A stretch of DNA of 64,000 nt. Origin: Macrothele yani (taxonomy: Eukaryota > Arthropoda > Arachnida > Araneae > Macrothelidae). The notes beneath the pieces are model-generated. The model saw only the letters and a program-made list of their open reading frames with translations. It did no database searches and had not been told where the DNA came from. This document shows positions 54,401 through 63,981 of this stretch, in pieces. The stretch covers positions 53,267,336 to 53,331,335 of the forward strand of contig CM077006.1 in NCBI GenBank assembly GCA_039090855.1, read 5' to 3'. The translations under genes were made by a program, and so were the position numbers. Every line of letters starts with the position of its first letter. Position 1 is the first letter of the stretch.

Positions 54401-54654
54401 CAGCTGCCGGAGACTGAGGGCCAAGATTTAAGTTGTGGAGTCATTTTGGAGGGGTTTGGCCATAACTCACCACGCTGGCCAAGCGGGTTGGTGAGTGTGG
54501 GATAGAATTTCCTCTGATCCCGATGGTATAGTTATACCGCTATTGGCGGTCGTCAGAGCCCCTTTAGTGGGAACAGGATGCACCACGAGAAGGCGGGGTT
54601 GACATTTGTCAAGGAGAGGCTGTGATGTTACGCATCACCTGACCTTACATCCCT
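51467..54654 (-). mobile_element. Full-length RTE-clade LINE retrotransposon
   Basis: A 3188-bp element on the minus strand. The 3' end (left) has a short (TGATGA)n tail, typical of RTE elements. It is flanked by TATGGAATGT (51457-51466) and TACGGAATGT (54655-54664), a 10-bp duplication with one mismatch. The 5' UTR (54445-54654) contains a small hairpin GTGATG-TTACG-CATCAC. It lies inside the hAT-like insertion. Confidence 0.88.
51646..54444 (-). CDS. RTE endonuclease-reverse transcriptase, intact 932-residue ORF
   Basis: A single open frame of 932 codons with no stop or frameshift. The N-terminal part (about residues 45-290) is an APE-type endonuclease: LATYNGRSLSSD, WDIVGLSEVRRKGE, YAPTTSHPEEE, IIMGDFNAKIG, TSEIDFIM and TGSDHRLV carry the expected Asn, Glu, Asp-x-Asn and Asp-His residues. 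The central part is the reverse transcriptase: GKAPGEDGITVDI, MILLHKKGDIEDLGNYRIIS, FIDYEKAFDSV (catalytic Asp), GKGVRQGDTISPKLFN and LRFADDVVIFA (Asp pair), followed by thumb KTKVMF and YVYLGQQIS. The usual NYRPISLL motif is NYRIISLL here. There is no RNase H or gag-like ORF, as expected for RTE. The protein nicks target DNA and copies its mRNA there (target-primed reverse transcription). Length is normal for the clade. Confidence 0.93.
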   Translation of the reverse strand: MTPQLKSWPSVSGSWNVPGQGSGQCDMKAEGAKNPRRTGLGCHLMLTLATYNGRSLSSDSRLLELEEELQRIKWDIVGLSEVRRKGEDLIELKSGHLFYYRGTDTGRTSGVGFIINKKLKDKVVEVESSSDRAARLVIQLSKRYQAQIIQTYAPTTSHPEEEIEEFYEEICHLNNKGKQHLKIIMGDFNAKIGQRQQNETSVGKFGHGNRNQRGNTLVEFAEAEGFFILNSFFKKKPHRKWTWRHPNGTTSEIDFIMCNKKFVIEDCSVLNKFNTGSDHRLVRCKMHLNTKLERGKLIRQTKSIDITNLKKHHNTFKLELKNRFSALEGLTSEEVDISEVNRKVTKALMETATKLAGSKNKLHVNKLSGKTKMLMQKRREMRTTKEDVTSKVEYIELCKIVRKSITEDVRKFNCELVRKAIENNQSLKIAKGHLSKGRKQIMALRKGDGSVTRNRGEILTRVKDFYSKLYERDDTCTPDIMKDTSTRVPPVLPAEVAHAIKNMKRGKAPGEDGITVDIIQEASGEIETVLAQIFTRCLNEGKIPEDWNTATMILLHKKGDIEDLGNYRIISLLSVVYKIFTKVLSHRLKVTLDMAQPREQAGFRSGYSTIDHIHVLRELIERAREYELPLCMAFIDYEKAFDSVKPSAVTMALKTCGIEDAYINIINNIYENASAKIRLLENTTHIKIGKGVRQGDTISPKLFNATLEGVFQSRSWENKGIKINGDYLTHLRFADDVVIFATSPSELQSMIQELADKSKEVGLKMNFQKTKVMFNAFTRNEDLSIDGEKLKITDTYVYLGQQISSEGHIDEEINRRTKLAWRAFGRNSIIFKSNMPLCLKRKVFDQCTLPVLTYGAETWTLTKRDIQRLQTTQSSMERCILGVTRKDKKINSWIRKMTRVEDIMIRVKSLKWQWAGHTARRTDHRWTAEILD

Positions 54655-54664
54655 TACGGAATGT

Positions 54665-55763
54665 ACTATCCACTATATGACATCACAGAATTCAGAGTGA
54701 AAGCTAATAATATCAAGAATTTATTTTGAAATATCTGTCAGATTATTCGCGGAGGTGTTCATATACGATCCCTTTCCCCCTAAATGTTCTACCTACGCAG
54801 CCTACGCTCCTTGTGATAACTGACAAATGCTGCAGATGAAGGCATTTACGGAGATATCATTTCAATATGATGTTGCAAAATGTTTTGTTTACGTTATTTA
54901 GTAAGTTGCCTTCACAATACATAACCACGACCATATTTAAAAATCTTTATATTTCTAACTGTGTTTGTCCACAATAGAAAAATTAAAAAAATTGCAGTAC
55001 AAATAGAAAATTTTACAGTGTAAAAGTTCTGTATTTTTTTTATTTGTTTAAATTTAAAAATCATGTCTTATGCGAAAGGATTTTTGGTACAACTCCGACA
55101 TAATTTTGGTAGTAGCAGTTCTCTCTCTCTCTCTCAAATATTTGCTGGAATTTCAGACCACTTCGTTGAAAATTTAAGAACTGGAACAAAGATATGAAAA
55201 TCAAGATTATTTTACCATATGTCAAACATGAAAAGACTATATAAGCAATTTTTTTAGTTTTAATGTTCTTACTTCAGTGTCCTTAAGAGAAAATTTTAAA
55301 CGAATATAAATATTGAGTATGTCCAAAATCAGAAGCTTCTTCGGCGCAATTACATACATAACTAACTAAACTAGTGATTTAAACCTGGTTATTCGCTTTT
55401 TCCACGTCGATTAAGTAAGTTTGCCGCGATATTTAAATATCTTGAAATTTCTAACTGTGATTATCTACAACAGTTCAGTTTTGTTTGCAGTAAAATCTTG
55501 GCATGGGCCGATGAAAATTTCTCCGCAACACCCACTTCAATTTAAGGATGACAGGTGTAATTTTTACCCCCCTCCTCCTAAGTAGTATGATTGCCATTGT
55601 TTCCAGAGCAACTGTACCTTTTGTTTTGTTTCCTAAATAAAAAAAGTGATTTTCAATTGTGATACAATAGTGTCGCAGAACTACAACTGAACCATTTCAT
55701 GTTGGGCCCCTCGATTTGCAAAAAAATTCCCGTGCCCCTTTTGCGACCGCCAATCTGACCCTG
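54665..55763. other. hAT-like element interior, right part
   Basis: AT-rich, non-coding. A (CT)n run at about 55121-55134. No transposase motif seen. Confidence 0.5.
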
Positions 55764-55771
55764 GCCTTGAT

Positions 55772-58530
55772 TACGGCCAGTCTAAAAATCAGATCATGTG
55801 CTGGCAGCTCAATCATATGCATACACTTTCAGCTATAATAAACAATATGAATCTTAATTCAAAAATTTTTAGCGTGGACCCACCCAGTTCAAAATGTGCT
55901 ATTTTTTAGTATATTTAACTTAAAAATATAGTCTGCACTTTGTCAAGTCTTGTATTTTATTTCATGTAGCCCTGCGTATTTTCCCCTAGGGAGTGCGCTG
56001 TTTACATCTCCAAAGAAAGATAATCAAAATAGTATCGGCTGCAGGGCCATGAAAATTCAATTGTTCTCCACTCTTCCAGTTCCTTAGTTTAAGCCAGGGC
56101 TGTTAGAATACTGGTTTAAGCCTCTTTTTCATGTTAGTATGGCCAGGAGGCTAATGAGGAGGGTGAATAGGATATCACTGAGGGGGTCACTACTAATCGC
56201 TCTGTTTGTTTTCTTTACAAATAGGGGGATTCCAACTCAGAAAGTGGAGTCTAAAGCTACATTAGCGCTCTTAAGACTGCCCTGAAACAGTGATAGGGTG
56301 GCTGGGGCTAGTTCTTAGCGCTTCACCCCCTGAGACACGCAGCCGAACTTGATGACGTAGCTGCGCTGGCCCTTCGGAAGTCACGAGCCACGGCGAGCAG
56401 TGCTCTAAAGGACCACCATAGGAAAAGCACATTCAGTCAATGTTATTACCGTATTTAACATGCTACAGTGTGTCATCTATTGCAATGCGCACTCAGATAT
56501 TAGAAACTGTCTTTTTCAAAAACAAAAGGTAAGGATTTTGGTTCCTAAAATCGGAAAACACTGATAAATAGTATAAATGCGATAATTTTAGATGAACAAT
56601 TTCTGTCATGAATCCTTTTTCTTTTTTTAAGTATTTTGCTTACTATACTAACTACATTTTTCTGATGTCAAAAACTCAGTGCATCTTTACCTTTTTTTTT
56701 TTTTTTAGTAATTTCCTAGGAAAGGTTAGGGATTTAAAACATTTTTCTCTCTGTCACAAACATTAGTTGTTTAAAAACTTTTAGGACACGGAAAGTTACT
56801 GAGTTCTTCAAACTCCAAAACAGTTGTTCAAACACTCTGTTAATGTATGAAATAAAAATTATTTACTTGCGTTTTGTATCCATCGTGATTTCTGAAGGTC
56901 ACTGAGTTTAAAAAGTGGTGAACAAAATTTACTTCATGAAATGAAGGTATGCATGCTCGTTATTGCACAAACTAGAAAATGTTTTTTTTCGTTGTGCAAA
57001 TTGTAAAACTGTTTTCTTCATCGCCCAAATGAAAAAAAAAAAAAAAAAAAAAAAAAGAAAACATAGGTATTTCCTGACTGCGTTTGAGTCAACCCATTTT
57101 TTTCTTCATTTTCTGCAGAGCTTTCCTGCGCCGCACTAATAATGAATTTCTTTTCAGAAAACGAATTCGAATAACTGCTCGTATTTTGCAAAACCCACAA
57201 ACAGCATCTTTGTTGACAAATAGAAAACGTTTTTCTAGATCATTTATGAGTTCCGCAATAACACCTTTTCCTTTTTTAAATGTCCTGTCGTGAACTGCAC
57301 AGAAAATCTTTTCAAAGTGTTTAATAATATCCAAGAACATGATGGTGCTGTCAAACAGCAAACAGATATTAATTAGTCTTACCCAATTATCTTGAACAGA
57401 ATTAGTTTCGCGCCATTTTTTTCGAAATAGTTCCTAAAGAAGGATCTTTATCGGGTTCCGATAGAGATCCTTCTTATAAACACGAAAGGACATGGAAAAC
57501 GATGTCCTGTCTTTTCGTGTTTATATACGTATTTCATCACGTCACATCGGCACATGATAACATTTCGTTAAAAAAAAAAAAAAAGGAAATAAAAATCAAC
57601 ACTGAGGAAAAAAAGGAAATAAAAATCAACACTGAGGAAAAAAAGGAAATAAAAATCAACTTAAGTAAAATACAACGTGAAACGAGTGCTATATACTGTA
57701 TAAATAAAACAAGAAAAGGCGCGAGCGTGCAAAACCATAACAGACGAAAATTTGGTCTTGTACCGAAGTTCAGGGAGCAGGCCAGCGCGATGACGTAGGG
57801 CACAAGTGGCCAACCTGTTTTCCACCCACCCTTTCAGACACGGGTCGGCATTCAGTTCCTGAAAGGGACGGACTAGCCCTTCCCTCTGTAAAGCCCTGGG
57901 CTGACAATTGTTTTGTAGGAGAATAGTGCAAGTCAAAGTCGCTGGCTGGAAGGAGGGAAGTTACGGGGGAGAAAGGGGGGAGGGTACTGTGCCTGCGTGG
58001 CACAATGTTAAAATTTGATTTAGATAAACAAAACCCGCGTTTTCTTTTGAATAAATTGTTCAAGTACGGTACTATTTTCGGAAGCAAAAATGGAAAATTT
58101 CAAAAAGCAATTTAAGACAAGGCATTCAGATCAAGCAAAAGTTGAAGGCAACATTCTACCAACACTTCTATTTTACACCAGTAGCGTAACTAGTTAGATC
58201 TGTGTGTGTGATCCAGGTGGAGGGTGTGGGGATTGCATGAATTCCTTTGTAGCCGATAGTGAAAAGCATTAACCCTTTAACGACCATAACGCCCAAAACG
58301 CCCGTGCGTACAAATGACCATAGCCACCTGAAAGACCTGTTGAGCCCTGGTCGAGAGTGAGTCAGATTTCCTACCCTTATTCTTTTTCTTTATGATGATG
58401 AGCAGAAGTCATCCGCAGTCACTATTGTTGTTATTAAACAAAGAAGTGAAACTTCAGACAGTTTCGGGCGTTATGGTATTTAGAATGTTACAAGATTTTG
58501 GGGTCATGGTCTTTAAAGGGTTTAAGCCGT
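55772..58530. other. Unassigned DNA with short repeats
   Basis: The segment around 56136-56310 ('ggctaatgaggagggtgaat', 'ctgccctgaaacagtgatag') resembles 59320-59350 and 59820-59898 and is probably a dispersed repeat. On the minus strand 57089-57361 encodes 90 residues (DIIKHFEKIFCAVHDRTFKK ... KIRAVIRIRFLKRN) that might be a transposase C-terminal remnant; I cannot name its family. The region 57780-57990 is GC-richer and unassigned. Confidence 0.4.
57581..57662. repeat. 30-bp minisatellite, about 3 copies
   Basis: Unit 'aaaaggaaataaaaatcaac' plus 'actgaggaaa', three copies, the last shortened. Confidence 0.9.
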
Positions 58531-59035
58531 GCCCGGTGGTGCAGTGGTGTACGCGTTGGTTTACGACTCTTCGTCCTAGATGGGTCCGGGTTCGAATCCC
58601 GTGAGACATGGATGCTGTGTTTGTCTTACGGCGCTGGCTGTCTCCCTTCCCTGCAGTGATGTAGTTCTAGAAAAAAGTGCCTTAGCGGTGAGCGGATAAG
58701 GCAAAAACAGCCCGGAAAGAAGACTTTCAAAAGCTTTTTAAAGTTTAACTTGCTTTAATCATTTATAATATTTAATTAAATTTTATTATTCATGATTTTA
58801 TTAATTTTTATTAAAACTGCTGAGCTCAGGCAATTTAAAACAAAAGAATGAATGTTACACTTGAGTCACATGCCAAGAACATAATTTTCATTTATTTCTA
58901 TAAGAAAGGAAGTGCCTTCTCGGTGAACGTGATTCTAAACGATATTAAGTAATAATAATATTTTAAATATTCAGTGTTTTTTCATTGATTTGGCCTATCA
59001 GCTTCTCCTATGAATTAGGGGAGGCAGTACATCTG

Positions 59036-59250
59036 CCGGCCCCGGTGGTGCAGTGGTCTAAGCGATGGCTTGGCTTCTGACCATTCGTCCGAGTTGAGTC
59101 CGGGTTCGAATCCCGGTGAGGCATGGATGTTGTGTTTGGCTTATGGCACTGGCTCTCTCTTTTCTCCGGAGCCAGTGGACCTAAATTAGGGATGTACGAC
59201 TGCTTATAGCCCATCGAGTTGCTCATGGTGGTCGTCAAACCCCCAATAAA
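59036..59250 (+). repeat. tRNA-derived SINE, family 1
   Basis: Head 'ggccccggtggtgcagtggt', B box 'gggttcgaatcccgg', body 'cctaaattagggatgtacga', tail 'gtggtcgtcaaacccccaat' and poly-A. Inside the hAT-like element. Confidence 0.88.
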
Positions 59251-59393
59251 AAAAATGGATATCTTTTGTGTATGTGTGTAATGAGGGGGGAGGGGCGTTT
59301 AATGAACACCATGAGTATCCACGGATGGTCAGGGGGCCAATGAGGAGTGTGAATATATATAGGCAGTCGCCCGTCATTGATTTGGGGACGGGC

Positions 59394-59692
59394 CGCGGAT
59401 GACCTAGTGGTCAACGTTCGTGACTGCCGCGGAAAGGGCCTCAGTTTCGATCCCAGGCAGGTACGAACGCTTGATCCACTAAATATCCGCCGTGCGTCGG
59501 ATGAGCACGTTAAGCCATCGGACCGCGGGTACTGGCCCCTCGGTAATAAATAAGGGCGTCTTTTTCCCCCTTTCTGCTTCGCTTTCGTGTCACTTTCCTA
59601 TCGGGCACTCTAGCCCAAATCTCATAGCTTCCTATTTCTAAGGGTTGTTTAAGACCTGGGGTCAGACACTCCCTTCCTAAAATCCTCTGCAT
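59394..59692 (+). repeat. tRNA-derived SINE, family 2, copy 2
   Basis: Closely similar to 1819-2105: 'cctagtggtcaacgttcgtg', 'tttcgatcccaggcaggtac', 'atatccgccgtgcgtcggat', 'ggttgtttaagacctggggt'. Confidence 0.68.
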
Positions 59693-59819
59693 ATGATCAT
59701 ATTGATTTGGGGCCAGTGATCCCGAGATGGAGAGAGCCCCGGGCCTGCTTCATCCTGGTCTCGGGACCAGTTCCAGCGATTAGCTGGAAGCAAAGTGTTA
59801 GTATAGCGCGCTCTTAAGA

Positions 59820-59898
59820 CTTCCCTGAAACAGTGAAAGGGTGGACTGCCCTGAAACAGTGAAAGGGTGGACTGCCCTGAAACAGTGAAACCACTTCT
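59820..59898. repeat. 26-bp minisatellite, 3 copies
   Basis: Unit 'ctgccctgaaacagtgaaag' plus 'ggtgga', three copies, the first with a variant start. Confidence 0.9.
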
Positions 59899-60695
59899 CT
59901 ACCGGGGCTTCCTTTCGCGTTACTCGTAAAGAACTAGGAGATGTGCTAAGCGACGAATTCGGCAAAAAGTCCCCCTGCAAAAATAAAACACTTGTCAGTA
60001 ATACTATATACTTGTTTAATTTTTCTGTGTGTGTATTTATTTCTTGTCAGTAAAGTTTTTACATACGGGGAATCTACCTCCTATTACGCCATTTTGAAGA
60101 TTGCGGCCCTAACAAAGAAGTTATAATTCTCTTAACACTAAAACTATCGCGATTCATGAAACGCCATATTGCGTGAGCCGACTGTAATATGATCATTCGT
60201 TTGATATAGGAATATGTTTACCTATAAAACACAGTAATTGCTAGTATGGCCATCTAGAAGTTCCTTTGTCCCACTGTAACCATGAAAAGTGCCTTAGCAA
60301 CGCTAAGGCTAGAAAAGTGCCTCAGCGCCGCTAAGCCGCGCTAAGGCCCTTCTGCACCCCTGCTTCCCTGGAACCAGTGCCCTAAAAAAGGGGACGCTCA
60401 CAGTGTTGCTCACATTGGTCGTTCATCTTTCAACCAAAAAAAGAAAAAAAGCATTAAAACTTCGTTCTTCATTGTTTCGTAAAAAAAAAAAAAAAAGTTG
60501 GTATGAGGCTTGCCCCACCAAAAATAATGCTCGCCCATCATGATTTCGAAGTCTAGCGAAGTCCTTGCACGTAGTAATCGGCAGCCACTGGATAGGAGTG
60601 ATGCATTGATTACTCCAACTTCTAAGAGAAAGAAAAATCAAGACGACTGTATAGGACTCTTGTTACAATATTGTGATTTCTTTTCCTGTATACAC

Positions 60696-62074
60696 ACTGC
60701 TGGCCACCCAAACTGCAACACCAAGAAGGAAACATCCGATTGGCCTGAAATTTGCAGCATGCGTCGCCCGTGAGAGGACATGTAAACGATTAGCATTGCA
60801 GGGCATATGCAAATCATGTGCGCCCGGTACGCCATCGAGAAGCACAATAAGAAGGGTGCACAGAAGGCGGGGTGTAAGTAGTGGAAGTGTGTTGTGCTGC
60901 CGGACCTGTGCGTGGGAAGCTTCCTGATGACTCGTCGCAGAATACGGCAGTCATTCCAGCACGTTTCGGAGTTCGACAGAGGACGAATAGTGGCTTATCG
61001 CGACAGCGGTTTATCGTACCGAGACATCGGCGCCCGTGTGGGGAGACATACAGTCACAGTGAGGCGAGTATCGATTCGGTGGGTGTAGGAGGGACGGACG
61101 GACCGACGTGAGCGATTGTCGCGGCACACCACCGAACGAGAGGACCGGCATGTTGTGCGGCGGGCATTGACGGCTCGCACCGCCACATCACGAACGTTAG
61201 CGCAGAAATTAGGGTGTGTTGCGCAACAACCTGTGTCAGCACTTACCGTACTACGTCGTCCGCAGGACAGGGACTTGTCGCACGGCGTCCATTGCTCCGA
61301 TTACCATTGACGTTACACCACCGGCGAGTGCGGCGGCAGTTGGCCGTTGAACGCCGCACCTAACTACAGAATAGCACGACATTGTCTTCTCCGACGAATC
61401 CCGCTTCTGCCTGCAACACCAGGATGGTCGGATCCGCGTGTGGCGGCACCGCGGCGAGAGACTGTATGACGCCTGCAATATGCATCGCCATACCGGTCCG
61501 TCGCCTGGCGTTATGGTTTGGGGAGCAATTGGATATGACACCCGCACCCCTCGCCGGTACACTCCACAGCTACCGCTACATCTCTGACGTTTTGGAGCCT
61601 GTAGTCCTCCCTTACCTGCAGGACCTGCCAGCGCCCACGTTTCAACTGGACAATGCGCGCTCGCACGTGGCACGCATCGTGCAACAATTCTTCACGGCCC
61701 ACCAGGTGTCACTGCTGCTGTGGCCCGCCTCTTCTCCTGATATGTCGCCCATCGAACACGTCTGGTCGCTGATCGGCAACCGAGTGGCCCGGCAAGCACC
61801 ACCCGCGGCTACGCCTGATGAACTGTGGAAACGTGTGGAAGCAGCCTGGACCGACATACCCCAAGCCCACATCCAAAACCTCTTTCGTTCAATGCCGCGG
61901 CCGTTATTGCCAGCCATGGGGGACACACGAACTATTGATGTCTGCGTGTTCCACAAGTTGAACGGGCATGTAAGCTCAATCGTTTCATCGTTGTATCTGT
62001 TGTTATGTGCCCAGTAAATCTGGCTTTGCTATCTCGTGTCCTTCTTGGTGTTGCATTTCTGTTGCCCGGCAGTG
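60696..62074 (+). mobile_element. Tc1-like element, family A, copy 3
   Basis: Left TIR CACTGCTGGCCACCCAAACT; right end, inverted, CACTGCCGGGCAACAGAAAT. A TA follows the right end (62075-62076); at the left the TA is separated by an extra CA (60692-60695). Length is 1379 bp. Confidence 0.9.
60927..61938 (+). pseudogene. Tc1-like (DD34E) transposase pseudogene, family A, copy 3
   Basis: It starts MTRRRIRQSFQHVSEFDRGR with the RDSGLSYRDIGARVGR helix-turn-helix; an in-frame TAG (tgg to tag) follows near 61086. The middle is in several frames. The 3' half (from about 61552) is open with YLQDLPAPTFQLDNARSHVA (second Asp) and SSPDMSPIEHVWSLIGNRVA (final Glu). A deletion removes part of the VHIAGTL block, and a nine-base loss occurs near RSMPRP. 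Nonfunctional. Confidence 0.83.
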
Positions 62075-62076
62075 TA

Positions 62077-62411
62077 TTAATGCCAGCTGCACTTTGAATA
62101 TTTGTTAAGCTGTAGCTGACGTCAGTGTAGAAGCAGCGCTGAGTCGAATCACGGCCGACTAGAGTCTACGGGCCTGAGCCTGCCATCCCCCGCTTCCGAT
62201 CGCCAAAGATCACATCGGTATTTGCCCCGCTATAAGCTTGTTTTGTGTCGTCAGTTAGTTAAAATTTTCACCCATACTGACGATTTCTTTTCCAAATAAC
62301 GGGATACAGTCGACTTATTTCCTTACCTACTACAATTTGAATATGTCAGCATAAACAATGGGAGTAATTTTTACATCATTTATATAGGCACGAATGTTGT
62401 CCTAATTCGTG
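62077..62411. other. Unassigned DNA
   Basis: No feature recognised. Confidence 0.4.
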
Positions 62412-62413
62412 TA

Positions 62414-63249
62414 CACTAAGCTGACTAGAAGTCCCCAATTATTGAGGACAGTCCTCAAATTTAGTTTACTGCCCCCAAAAACGTCTGATGCCTTTGGGGA
62501 CGCAAATTGTCCTCAAATTTTGATGTTTGTCCTCAAATGTCCTCGAATTTACACTTCCTCATCAGCTCGTAAGATTTCTAATGAAAAATGTTCTTAAAAG
62601 TAGTTTTCGTTGTACTAATTTTCCGACATGCTTCTTGTGAAAATAAATTTTGACTTTTTTTTTCTTTTTTCCGAGTTTAACGACCACCGCGAGCAACTCT
62701 AAGGACTATAAGCGGTCACCTGTCTCTAATTTGGAGACAATCGTTCTAGTGAAGAGAGAGAGCAAGTGCTGTAAGACAAACACACCATCTATGTCTCAGC
62801 GGGATTCGAACCCATACCCACTTGTACGAATGGTCAGTGGCCAGCACTAGGACACTGAACTACTGGCGCTGTCAAATTTTGACTGTACTTGATCTAAGTT
62901 TCTCCAAAAACTTTGGCAAAATGAAAAATTCGCCATGCAATTAGTTTGGTGTGCATCTTGATTTTAATTCGGCACATATACAAGATAAAGCATTTCAATT
63001 TTGCTAATATGTTCTGGCCATCATAATTCTACTTTGTCAATACAAAGTATCAACATTCTACAAGATATATCTTTTTAAGACATAAATTTTCATATGTAAT
63101 ATCACACTTATTGAAGCAATACAGTTTTGTGACAAAAAGATTTGCATATTAACTTTGAGTACGTATATGTCCCCAAATGAACTGCCGATTTGAGGACGCC
63201 ACGCCCTTTTGTCCTCAAATCAGTGTTGCAATATCTGGTCACCTTAGTG
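62414..63249. mobile_element. CACTA-ended non-autonomous element with GTCCTCAAAT repeats
   Basis: The left end is CACTAAGCTGACTAGAAGTC; the right end, inverted, is CACTAAGGTGACCAGATATT. TA flanks on both sides (62412-62413 and 63250-63251). The motif GTCCTCAAAT or its inverse occurs at least six times near the two ends (62450-62545 and 63185-63225). Short CACTA ends with subterminal repeats suggest a CACTA-type or related superfamily; the TA flank would also allow a Tc1/mariner-type MITE. No transposase. Confidence 0.7.
62656..62875 (-). repeat. tRNA-derived SINE, family 1, diverged
   Basis: Tail 'gagtttaacgaccaccgcga' next to a T-run, body 'tctctaatttggagacaatc', B box inverse 'gggattcgaaccc', head remnant to about 62872. 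Nested in the CACTA-ended element. Confidence 0.82.
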
Positions 63250-63251
63250 TA

Positions 63252-63894
63252 CACACACACAAAGAAACCAAATCTGGAAATTATAACCAAACAAATGAAA
63301 TGACGTACATAATTATACATTCTTCTGTTGTTGTTTTTAATCAGAATCATAACAGCAGCTTGAGAAATTGATTTTCAGGACGCAATTTTAATATCAGGAA
63401 TGAAGATAACAGAAAGTTATCTCACTTTACTTTTCATTCCGTTATTTTCGACTGTTTCAGTTTTACTTCAGAAATGAGAGAAGAGGTAATAAACACTAAT
63501 TTCTGAAATAGAAAAAAAAACAATATTACATTGATTGCTTTTGTGAAAGGAATGAAAAATTGGTAAAGTATTTATTTCAGGAATGCTTTCCCAAGGTGCA
63601 TTTACTTTACATGTGTACTATCCATGGGCGCCCATAGTTTAGTTTCCAGGAGGGGGCAAACAGAAATTGTAACTAAGAATAACGTATACAAGCACCACAT
63701 GCAAACTTCCCTGTGTCTTCTTATTAGCTAACCATTTTTACCACATTCCCAGCGCATAAATTTAGTTCGAAAGCAGAAGACAAAAACTACATGAAAAAAA
63801 AGGTGAATAAATGAAATTAAACGACAGCATTTTAGGACAAAATACGTCGCTCTTTTAATCATTTTGGCCACTTTAACACAGGGTCTGGCTCAAA
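63252..63894. other. Unassigned AT-rich DNA
   Basis: No gene recognised. Around 63370-63570 there is a loose inverted pairing of 'aggaatgaa' and 'tcattcc' motifs. Confidence 0.4.
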
Positions 63895-63981
63895 ACAGCG
63901 ACACCCAAAACACCGACAGGACAAAACACCGACAGGACAAAACGCCGACAGGACACACCGACAGGACAAAACACCGACAAA
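63895..63981. repeat. 17-bp minisatellite
   Basis: Repeats of 'caccgacaggacaaaa', about five units, one lacking the aaaa part. Confidence 0.88.

Larger units (their letters stand above)
50265..55763. mobile_element. 5.5-kb hAT-like insertion carrying an RTE element
   Basis: The left end is CAGGGGCGGATTGGCCCACC; the right end, inverted, is CAGGGTCAGATTGGCGGTCG. The element is flanked by a perfect 8-bp direct repeat GCCTTGAT (50257-50264 and 55764-55771). A G/C-rich subterminal 'gtgggcccctt' (left) and 'gttgggcccct' (right) also occur. About 2.3 kb remains after removing the RTE at 51467-54654. I see no hAT transposase in it. Confidence 0.85.
58654..60362. mobile_element. Non-autonomous hAT-like element, 1.7 kb
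   Basis: It starts CAGTGATGTAGTTCTAG and ends, inverted, CAGGGGTGCAGAAGGGC. The target duplication CTTCCCTG is perfect (58646-58653 and 60363-60370), inside a SINE. Subterminal 'aagtgccttagcg' motifs recur near both ends (58675, 60290, 60315), as expected for transposase-binding repeats. It carries nested SINEs of two families (59036-59250 and 59394-59692) but no transposase. Confidence 0.88.
58531..60440 (+). repeat. SINE family 1 split by a hAT-like element
   Basis: The head and first body part are at 58531-58653 ('ggtggtgcagtggtgtacgc', 'gggttcgaatcccgtgagac', up to 'ctcccttccctg'). The rest resumes at 60363 ('cttccctggaaccagtgccc', 'gttgctcacattggtcgttc') and ends in an A-rich tail near 60440. 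The two parts join exactly at the duplicated octamer. Confidence 0.88.

Noticed and set aside
57089..57361. 90-codon frame as a named transposase gene
   Set aside because: It vaguely resembles a transposase C-terminus (IRIRFLKRN), but no catalytic motif or TIRs were found, so no call was made.
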